Part shown: piece after piece, positions 56,179 to 64,000 of the stretch
How the letters are laid out: the number at the start of each line of letters is the position of its first letter
How positions within the stretch are numbered: position 1 is the stretch's first letter
Assembly (NCBI GenBank): GCA_002320815.1
Contig: DCLA01000086.1
Coordinates: 12,989 to 76,988, forward strand
Direction of reading: 5' to 3'
Source: Myxococcales bacterium UBA1660
Lineage (GTDB): Bacteria; Myxococcota_A; Polyangia; Polyangiales; Houyiibacteriaceae
Length of the DNA: 64,000 nt
Made by a program: the position numbers and the translations under genes
The notes under the pieces: model-generated
The model's input: the letters and a program-made list of their open reading frames with translations, nothing else
Told to the model about the DNA's origin: nothing
The model's database searches: none

Positions 56179-58359
56179 ATGAAGCGACTGCCTTTCGGCA
56201 TCGGTGAGACCAAGCCGCACCACTACCTCGAGATGGCCAAGATCGCCTGGGCCAACAAGGGGAAGCTCGGCTACGCGCTCAAGGTCCTGAACGACGGTGT
56301 CTGCGACGGCTGCGCGCTCGGGACCAGCGGTCTGCACGACTGGACCATCGACGGCACCCACCTGTGCTTAGTGCGCCTGAACCTGCTGCGCCTGAACACG
56401 ATGGGCGCGATGGATCACGCGCTCCTCGGCGACGTGAGCCAGCTCCCGAAGAACGGGCGAGCCATGCGGGACCTGGGGCGCCTGGCGTATCCGATGCGCC
56501 GGCGGCCGGGCGAGCCGGGGTTCACGCGGATCGACTGGGACACCGCGACCCGGGAGATCGGCGCGGAGCTGCGGGCGACCGACCCGCACCGGGCGGCGCT
56601 CTACCTGACCAGCCGGGGCATCACCAACGAGATCTACTACGCCGCGCAGAAGGCCTGGCGGGCCTACGGGTCGCCCCACGTCGACAACGCGGCGCGGCTC
56701 TGCCACAGCCCGTCGACCGCGGCGATGAAGGCCACCCTGGGCGTGGCGGCGAGCACCTGCAGCTACCGCGATTGGTTCGAGGCGGACGTGATCGTCTTCT
56801 TCGGGTCCAACCCGGCCAACGATCAGCCGGTGGCGCTCAAGTACCTCTACGAGGCCAAGAAGCGCCACGGCACCAAGGTGCTGGTGGTCAACACCTACGA
56901 AGAGCCGGGGATGGACCGGTACTGGATCCCCTCCAACGCCGACAGCGCGGTGCTGGGGACCAAGGTCGGCGACCGCTTCTACGGGGTGACCGCCGGCGGT
57001 GACCTCGCCTTCGTGCAGGCGGTGCAGAAGCTGCTCATCGGGCGGCGGGCCATCGCCAGGGACTTCGTGGACGCGCACACCACCGGGTGGTCCGAGTACG
57101 AGACCGAGCTGGCGCAGCTCTCGCTGGAGGAGCTGGTGGCCAAGAGCGGCGCCAGCATGGAGGACGTCATCGACTTCGCCGCGGAGATCGACCGGGCGAA
57201 GACCGGGGTCTTCGTGTGGTCGATGGGGATCACCCAGCACACCCACGGCACCGAGTCGGTGGCGGCCATCTGTCAGCTCGGGCTCAGCCAGGGCTTCATC
57301 GGGCGACCGGGGTGCGGGCTGATGCCCATCCGCGGCCACTCCGGGGTCCAGGGCGGCGCGGAGATGGGCGCCTACGCCACCGTCTTCCCGGGACGCGCCA
57401 TCAGCGACCGCGGGGCCGACGAGCTCGAGGCGCTCTGGGGCTTCCGGCCGCCGGCGGAGGTCGGCTGGGACACGATGAGCATGTTGGACGCCGCCGACCG
57501 GGGCGACCTCGAGCTGCTCTACGCCATCGGTGGGAACTTCCTGGAGACGGTGCCGGATCCGGAGCTCGCGCGGCGGCGGCTGGAGAGCGTCCGGGTGCGC
57601 GTCCATCAGGACATCGTGCTCAACAGCTCGATGTTGGTGCCCGCCCAGGAGGCGGTCTATCTGCTCCCGGGGCGTACCCGCTACGAGCACGACCACGGGC
57701 TCACCGAGACCACCACCGAGCGCCGGGTGATCTACAACCCGCCCATCTCCGGGAACCGCTTCGGCGAGACCCGCGACGAGTGGCGGATCGTGACCGAGAT
57801 GGTCGCCGCCGCGCGCCCGGACCGGGCCGACGCGATCACCTTCGCGGACACCGCGGCGATCCGCGAGGACATCGAGAAGACCATCCCCGCGTACGTGGGC
57901 ATCACCTCGCTGCGCAAGAAGGGCGACCAGTTCCAGCGTGGCGGCCGCCGGACCTGCGAAGGCGGGGTCTTCCCCACCGAGGACGGCAAGGCCCACTTCG
58001 CCTACGCGGAGGCGCCGGACCGGCGGCTCCCCCAGGGCGAGTTCCACCTGGCGACCCGCCGGGGCAAGCAGTTCAACAGCCTGGTCCAGGCCGAGGTGGA
58101 CTCGCTGACCGGCGCCGCGCGGGACCACGTGTTCATCCACCCGGACGACATGGCCCGGCTGGGCCTCGACGCCGACGCGCGGGTGCGGGTCTTCAACGAC
58201 CACGGGTCCTTCGATGGGCGGCTCTTCGCCGCGCCGATGATGCGCGGGAACCTGCAGATGCACTGGCCCGAGGCCAACGTGCTCCTGCCGCCGGGCCGCC
58301 GGGACGGCGGCGGGGGAGTGCCCGACTACAACGCGGTGGTGCGCCTCGAAGCGCGCTGA
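56179..58359 (+). CDS. YdeP-type molybdopterin oxidoreductase, formate dehydrogenase alpha-like
   Basis: A 726-aa cytoplasmic protein of the molybdopterin oxidoreductase superfamily. Near the N-terminus are Cys42, Cys45 (CDGC) and Cys63, which might bind an Fe-S cluster. RLCHSPST places Cys175-His176 at the position of the Mo ligand and its neighbour in FdhF (Sec-His there). The C-terminal RGKQFNSLV and the MRGNLQMHWPEANVLLP segment suit the cofactor-binding domain. The length and motifs fit the YdeP/TIGR01701 group, related to formate dehydrogenases and linked to acid resistance in E. coli. No partner subunit or cofactor gene is adjacent. Confidence 0.93.
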   Translation: MKRLPFGIGETKPHHYLEMAKIAWANKGKLGYALKVLNDGVCDGCALGTSGLHDWTIDGTHLCLVRLNLLRLNTMGAMDHALLGDVSQLPKNGRAMRDLGRLAYPMRRRPGEPGFTRIDWDTATREIGAELRATDPHRAALYLTSRGITNEIYYAAQKAWRAYGSPHVDNAARLCHSPSTAAMKATLGVAASTCSYRDWFEADVIVFFGSNPANDQPVALKYLYEAKKRHGTKVLVVNTYEEPGMDRYWIPSNADSAVLGTKVGDRFYGVTAGGDLAFVQAVQKLLIGRRAIARDFVDAHTTGWSEYETELAQLSLEELVAKSGASMEDVIDFAAEIDRAKTGVFVWSMGITQHTHGTESVAAICQLGLSQGFIGRPGCGLMPIRGHSGVQGGAEMGAYATVFPGRAISDRGADELEALWGFRPPAEVGWDTMSMLDAADRGDLELLYAIGGNFLETVPDPELARRRLESVRVRVHQDIVLNSSMLVPAQEAVYLLPGRTRYEHDHGLTETTTERRVIYNPPISGNRFGETRDEWRIVTEMVAAARPDRADAITFADTAAIREDIEKTIPAYVGITSLRKKGDQFQRGGRRTCEGGVFPTEDGKAHFAYAEAPDRRLPQGEFHLATRRGKQFNSLVQAEVDSLTGAARDHVFIHPDDMARLGLDADARVRVFNDHGSFDGRLFAAPMMRGNLQMHWPEANVLLPPGRRDGGGGVPDYNAVVRLEAR

Positions 58360-58420
58360 GGCGCGGCCGCTCGTCGAACTGGGAGCGGAGGGATGGTCGC
58401 CTCGGCGCGCGACGGGCGCG

Positions 58421-59425
58421 TCACACGCCGAGGGCGCGGGCCAGGGCGACCGGGCTCGTGCCGGGGGACCCCCCGCCGGCCGCTTCGGCGTCGCGGACGG
58501 CGGCGACCAGGCGCGCGTTCACCGGAGCGCTCGCGCCGTGGGCCTCGGCGACCCGGAGGATCTCGCCGTTCAGGTAGTCGATCTCGGTGGGCCGGCCGCG
58601 CTGGAGGTCCTCCCACATGGAGGAGCGGGCTTCCGGGTCGACCTTCATCTGGCGGCGAGTCACCAGGCGCACCAGCGGGGTGGGCAGCCGCAGGATCTTG
58701 GGCATCACGCTCACCGGCAGCCCGCGGAGGGGCGCGGTGGGGATCCCGGCCGCGCGCAGCACGCCGACCGCTTCGTCGATGAGCGCGGCGACCACCCGGC
58801 GAAGGGTCGGGTCCTGGAGGAGCCGAGGGGTGGGCTCGTCGGTCAGGGCCACCACCGCGTTGTTCAGGTTGATGAGCAGCTTGGTCCACTGGTGCGGCGC
58901 GATGGCGTCGAGCTCCAGCACCTCGAGGCCTGCGCGGCGGAGGGTGGGGGCCAGCGCGTCGGCGCCGGCCACCCGCTCCAGCTTCAGGCCGCCGTCGGTG
59001 CCGCGGTGGAAGACCCCCTCGCCCTGGGAGACGACGTTGAAGTCGACGATGCTGGCCACGACCGGTCGCGATCCGAGCGCGGCGCGGAGGGTCTCGGGGT
59101 TGCGGACCCCGTTCTGGAAGCTGGCCACCACCGCGTCGGGCCGGAGGATCCCCGCGAGCTCGGCGGCGACCTCGGCGGTCTGGGCGCTCTTGACGCAGAC
59201 CAGGACCGCGTCGCACTCGGCGAGGGCGCGAGGATCGGTCGCGTAGCGGACGGCGCCGGCGGGGAGCACCAGGCGCTCGCCGAAGTCGGACACGGTGAGC
59301 CCGTGGTTGCCGATCTCGCGCTGCAGCCGCTCGCGACCGACCAGGACCACGGGGAGTCCGGCGGCGGCGAGGCGCCCGCCGACGAAACAGCCGATGGAGC
59401 CGGCGCCATGGATTCCGATGCGCAT
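58421..59425 (-). CDS. panE: Ketopantoate reductase (2-dehydropantoate 2-reductase)
   Basis: A 334-aa NADPH-dependent enzyme that reduces ketopantoate to pantoate in coenzyme A synthesis. The N-terminal Rossmann motif GAGSIGCFVGGRL, CVKSAQT, SFQNGVRN (catalytic region), the Lys of QWTKLLINLNNAV, and the C-terminal SSMWEDLQRGRPTEIDYLNG are all typical. The start is ATG 59425. It lies 18 bp downstream of the small exported-protein gene, at the end of the sigma factor cluster. Other members of the family reduce different 2-keto acids, so the exact substrate is assumed. Confidence 0.93.
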   Translation of the reverse strand: MRIGIHGAGSIGCFVGGRLAAAGLPVVLVGRERLQREIGNHGLTVSDFGERLVLPAGAVRYATDPRALAECDAVLVCVKSAQTAEVAAELAGILRPDAVVASFQNGVRNPETLRAALGSRPVVASIVDFNVVSQGEGVFHRGTDGGLKLERVAGADALAPTLRRAGLEVLELDAIAPHQWTKLLINLNNAVVALTDEPTPRLLQDPTLRRVVAALIDEAVGVLRAAGIPTAPLRGLPVSVMPKILRLPTPLVRLVTRRQMKVDPEARSSMWEDLQRGRPTEIDYLNGEILRVAEAHGASAPVNARLVAAVRDAEAAGGGSPGTSPVALARALGV

Positions 59426-59443
59426 GGCGCGCAGAGTACCCAA

Positions 59444-59842
59444 TCAGCGCGCGAGGAGCGTGCGCAGCGCGTGGCCCAGGCGGGCGCGGCCGGCGGTGTC
59501 CAGGCCGCTGGGGAGGCTCAGGGTGCGCACCACGCGGAGCTCGCCGTCGACCTGGCGGGCGATGGTGGCCTCGCGGCGCTCCACGGTGACCACGAGCCCC
59601 TCGCGCGCGGGGAGCTCGGTGGGGCGGCGGACGGTGTGGATGGCCACGTCGCGCAGGTGGGACTCGAGGTACCGCACCACGGCGGGCCGGCCGGCGTTGG
59701 CGACGAGCCAGACCGTGGGGCGCGGGGAAGCCGGCGCCGAGGGCGCAGGAGACGACTGAGCCGCCGCGGAGCCCGCGGACTGGGCGGGTCCCGGGGAGAA
59801 CGGGGTCAGCACGAGGGCCAGCGCCAGGAGCGCGGCCCTCAT
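59444..59842 (-). CDS. Small exported protein of sigma factor operon
   Basis: A 132-aa protein with a signal peptide (LLALALVLTPFSPGPAQS), a Pro/Ala/Ser-rich spacer and one alpha/beta domain (TVWLVANAGRPAVVRYLESHLRDVAIHTVRRP). No family is recognised. Its ATG overlaps the stop of the anti-sigma-like gene by 4 nt, so it is co-translated and may act with that membrane protein in the periplasm. Confidence 0.75.
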   Translation of the reverse strand: MRAALLALALVLTPFSPGPAQSAGSAAAQSSPAPSAPASPRPTVWLVANAGRPAVVRYLESHLRDVAIHTVRRPTELPAREGLVVTVERREATIARQVDGELRVVRTLSLPSGLDTAGRARLGHALRTLLAR

Positions 59843-60870
59843 CGGTGCCGGCGGGCCTGGGCGGCGGCCTCGGTGCCGGGGTAGTCGCGGGCGATGGCGC
59901 GCCACGCGCCAGCGGCGTCGCGGTGACCGGCCGCCTCGAGGGCCTGGGCGCGCCCGAGGGCGGCGTCCGAGGCGAGGTCGTCGTCGGGGTGGGCGGCCAG
60001 GAAGTCGGCGTAGGTGGCGGCGGCGTCGGCCGGCGCGTCCATCGCTTCGAGCTGCAGGCGCGCGAGACCCAGCCGCGCCATGGGCGCCTCGGGGGAGCGG
60101 GGAAAGCGACGGATCAGCTCTTCGTAGAGGCGCGCGGCGCGCTCGAGCTGATCCCGGCCCACGGCGTTCTCGGCGAAGGCCAGGAGATCGTCGCTGCCCA
60201 GGCTGCGGGTCTCCTCTTCCTCGACGGGGGCCGGGACGATCTTGGCGACCGGCGGCGGCGGCGCGGGTTCGGGGATGAAGAGGCCCCGGGCGGTCCAGCC
60301 GGTGGAGAGCGAGAGGAGGACCACCGCGGCGGCCAGCCAGGGCCGCAGGAAGGGGCGCTTGGCGAGCTGGACCGCGAGCTTCTGGGTGGTGGTCAGGTTG
60401 GCGCTGAAGTAGGGGCGACCGAGGGCCTTGCGGCTCACCGGAGTGATCGCCGGCTCGGCGGTGGAGCGGGCGGCCGCCGGATCGGCGGGCACGATGGGAT
60501 CGAAGGGCATCCGCGGGACGAAGCCGTCGTTGGCGGTCTGCCGAGCCAGCTTCTCGGCGGTGTGCTTGGCCCGCTCGAGCACGTCGGGGACCGGCGGCGG
60601 GGGCGGCACCGGAGCGCTCGCGCGGGCCGGGCTCGGGGCCACGGAGCTCTCCCGGTTCTCGTCCACCTGGGCCAGGGTCGCGGCGACCAGGTCGTCCACG
60701 GCGAAGTCGTCGTCCTGGAGGGCGCGGGGCTCGTCGAAGAGATCGAGCAGGGCCAGGTCGAGGGCGGCGCTCCGCTGGCTCCGCAGGACCATCGAGAGGC
60801 GCCGCTGGCCGGTGTCGTCGATCGCGCCGGAGCGCAGGTCGTCGATGAGGTCTTCGAAGGGCGCGGTCAC
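59839..60870 (-). CDS. Membrane-anchored anti-sigma-like protein with TPR tail
   Basis: A 343-aa protein. Residues 1-60 are helical and cytoplasmic (MTAPFEDLIDDLRSGAIDD), a Pro-rich linker follows, then a single membrane helix (PWLAAAVVLLSLSTGWTARGLF near 170-195) and a periplasmic C-terminal part of TPR-like helices (ARLYEELIRRFPRSPEAPMARLGLARLQL). The place after an ECF sigma gene and the topology suggest an anti-sigma factor, though the zinc motif HxxxCxxC is absent. GTG 60870 has GGAGGG six bases before it and overlaps the sigma stop by 4 nt; the TTG at 60876 has no such site. Confidence 0.78.
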   Translation of the reverse strand: MTAPFEDLIDDLRSGAIDDTGQRRLSMVLRSQRSAALDLALLDLFDEPRALQDDDFAVDDLVAATLAQVDENRESSVAPSPARASAPVPPPPPVPDVLERAKHTAEKLARQTANDGFVPRMPFDPIVPADPAAARSTAEPAITPVSRKALGRPYFSANLTTTQKLAVQLAKRPFLRPWLAAAVVLLSLSTGWTARGLFIPEPAPPPPVAKIVPAPVEEEETRSLGSDDLLAFAENAVGRDQLERAARLYEELIRRFPRSPEAPMARLGLARLQLEAMDAPADAAATYADFLAAHPDDDLASDAALGRAQALEAAGHRDAAGAWRAIARDYPGTEAAAQARRHR

Positions 60871-61517
60871 AGCCAACCCTCCATCAGATCGCTGAGGCGG
60901 GCGTCGGCCTCGATGGCGCGCCGCATGGCCTCCCGGGCGAGGCGCAGCCGACTGCGCACGGTGTTGACCGGGGTGTCGGTGGCGGAAGCGACCTCGTTCA
61001 GGCTCATGCCCAGGCAGACCCGGAGGGCCATGGTCTCGGCCTGGTTCTCGGGGAGGCCCTCGAGGAGATCCCGGACGGCCTCGCGCCGCTCGTTGGCCAG
61101 CTCGTCGCCGGGGCTCTCGCCGCCGAAGACCTCGACGTCGGCCACGGGCTCGTAGCGCGAACCGCGCTCCCGGCTACGGCGCTTGCCGGCGAGGCACACG
61201 CGGACGGTGATGCGGTAGGCGTAGTGGATCACGCTGCTGCGGCCGGCGAAGGCGGGCAGGGCATGGACGAAGGCGATGAGCGAGTCCTGGACCAGGTCGT
61301 CGACGTCGGGGTGGTCGCCGCCGAAGAGGGCGCGGGCGGCCGCGCGCAGGCGAGGGGCGACGACCCGGAGGAGCTGGCCGAGGGCTTCGCGGTCGCCCTG
61401 CTGGGCGACGGCGGCCAGGCTGGCGTAGGGATCCTGCCGGAGGCGCACCTCGGAGTCGCGGCGAGGCCGCTTGGCGAGATGCGCTTCGAGTCGAATCAAT
61501 CCGGAGTCGACCGTCAT
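60867..61517 (-). CDS. ECF-family RNA polymerase sigma factor
   Basis: A 216-aa sigma-70 family protein. Region 2 has DVDDLVQDSLIAFVHALPAF near residue 70 and region 4 has LPENQAETMALRVCLGMSLNEVASATDTPVNTVRSRLRLARE, a typical helix-turn-helix for -35 recognition. Start ATG 61517 has GGGAGGGG upstream. It overlaps the anti-sigma-like gene by 4 nt and lies 55 bp below the Kazal-like gene on the same strand. Confidence 0.94.
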   Translation of the reverse strand: MTVDSGLIRLEAHLAKRPRRDSEVRLRQDPYASLAAVAQQGDREALGQLLRVVAPRLRAAARALFGGDHPDVDDLVQDSLIAFVHALPAFAGRSSVIHYAYRITVRVCLAGKRRSRERGSRYEPVADVEVFGGESPGDELANERREAVRDLLEGLPENQAETMALRVCLGMSLNEVASATDTPVNTVRSRLRLAREAMRRAIEADARLSDLMEGWL

Positions 61518-61572
61518 CGGGTCCGTCCCCTCCCTTCGGTGGCCGGGAGTATACGGGGTGATGTGAGGTGCC

Positions 61573-62174
61573 TCAAGGTGCGCAGGCTCCGTACGCAGCC
61601 TCACAGTCGACCAGCTCGGCGAAGGTCACCCCGCAGTCGGCCCCGGTGCAGGCGCAGCCGGTGACCGGCGCGCACCCGGTGCCGTCGAAGGTCCACCCGA
61701 AGAAGGCGCCGCAGAGCCCCTCGCCGAGGGCGTCCATGGCGGCGCAGGTGACCGGCTCGCAGTCGCTCCGGCTCGCGTCCACCGAGGTCCCGGCGGCCGC
61801 GGCGGCGCAGGCTCCGGCGTGCGCGCGCCCGTCGCAGCCACAGACGAGCGCCTCCTCGGCGCACTCGCTCGGCCGCTCGGTGCAGGTGCCCACCGCGCCG
61901 CAGGTCTCCCGGGCGCAGTAGTGGCTCGCCGGGCAGTCGGAGCGGGTGGTGCACGGCGGCGGGGGGAGCGAGGGGTCGTCGATCCAGGCGTCCTCCGCCT
62001 CGCAGCTCGCGTCCGGGCAGTCCTGGCCGGGGGCGGCGCAGAAGCCGCACCCGCAGCAGGTCTGGTCCGCCTCGCAGACGTTCTCGCCGCACGGGAAACG
62101 ACCCGAGCCCCCACCGAAGTCGGTGGGGGCGCAGGCCGCGCCGAGCGCGACGATCGCGATGGCGGCGCGGAGGA

Positions 62175-62178
<4 letters not shown>
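61573..62178 (-). CDS. Cys-rich lipoprotein with Kazal-like inhibitor domain
   Basis: A 201-aa protein with lipobox GAAC (Cys16), so membrane-anchored. It has many Cys: an N-terminal Cys cluster (CGENVCEADQTCCGCGFC), a segment DCPASHYCARETCGAVGTC, then TERPSECAEEALVCGCDGRAHAGACAA (residues about 95-125), which matches the bacterial Kazal-like pattern C...C...VCGCDGxTYxNxC. Kazal domains block serine proteases. The GTG start overlaps by 4 nt the stop of the subtilisin-like protease gene just upstream, strongly suggesting an inhibitor or partner of that protease. The final part has another Cys-rich stretch. Confidence 0.85.
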
Positions 62179-63872
<1,694 letters not shown>

Positions 63873-63921
63873 TTCGGCCTCCTTCGCCGTGGGGAGACGG
63901 CGGACTTTGAGGACACTCGCG

Positions 63922-63949
63922 CCGGCGCCGGAAAACGAACCGGCGCCGG
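63922..63949. other. GC-rich hairpin upstream of protease gene
   Basis: CCGGCGCCGG repeats itself after an AAAACGAA loop, giving a perfect 10-bp stem, with further pairing outside (CTCGCG/CGCGAG). It lies 50 bp before the protease start in its leader or promoter region. It could be the terminator of an upstream gene outside the window or a leader structure. Confidence 0.5.
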
Positions 63950-64000
63950 GGGGAGCGCGAGCGTCTGGTTTGACCCGCTAGTACACGGCCACAGTGATTC

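Overview
The window is very GC-rich (third codon positions almost always G or C), gene-dense DNA that looks like a Myxococcota (deltaproteobacterial) chromosome, probably from the Polyangiales/Sandaracinaceae side. I infer this from content: several eukaryote-like Ser/Thr kinases (one fused to an ATPase and TPR array), Cys-rich and Asp-rich lipoproteins with MopE-type and thrombospondin-type-3 repeats, a Kazal-like lipoprotein, an AcoR-type sigma-54 activator, and many GTG/TTG starts. No rRNA, tRNA, CRISPR array, transposase or phage gene was recognised.

Layout. 1-6.7 kb: three tandem secreted proteins, the last with Ca-binding repeats and a VWA/integrin-beta-like domain. 6.8-12.2 kb (-): a 1403-aa kinase/ATPase/TPR signalling protein translationally coupled to a patatin phospholipase. 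12.3-20.3 kb: a small unknown protein, SDR, lipase, MscS channel, membrane protein, an intergenic repeat cluster, a dihaem cytochrome c and a UvrD/Rep helicase. 20.6-28.3 kb: a degenerate PP2C-like protein facing a kinase, a MATE exporter, a divergent aldo/keto reductase-AraC pair, and a membrane-anchored kinase. 28.4-30.9 kb: flotillin plus YqiJ-like partner. 31-34.7 kb: an M16 protease pair (active and inactive subunit) and a DUF3124 lipoprotein. 34.6-38.8 kb: a KefB-type antiporter and a hybrid histidine kinase. 38.9-42.9 kb: AcoR-like activator divergent from an aldehyde dehydrogenase-DUF779 operon with a visible sigma-54 promoter. 43-45.7 kb: PEP carboxylase. 45.7-49.1 kb (-): a GldA/GldG-like ABC operon led by a TPR/PEGA-type protein. 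49.2-55.2 kb: a pseudokinase, small lipoprotein genes, a single-domain response regulator, a PECR-like SDR and a metallophosphoesterase. 55.2-56.2 kb: a 0.94-kb non-coding, dyad-rich region. 56.2-59.4 kb: an orphan YdeP-type molybdopterin oxidoreductase and ketopantoate reductase. 59.4-63.9 kb (-): an ECF sigma/anti-sigma-like operon below a subtilisin-like protease whose gene overlaps that of a Kazal-like lipoprotein.

How the genes work together. Many neighbours share 4-nt stop/start overlaps (patatin, M16 pair, ABC operon, sigma operon, protease/Kazal), which marks co-translated units. The most interesting are the protease-Kazal pair, the signalling proteins that have lost catalytic residues (dead PP2C, pseudokinase), the kinase-phospholipase pair, and the sigma-54-controlled aldehyde dehydrogenase circuit. 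Functional statements rest on motif recognition by eye; no database search was run.
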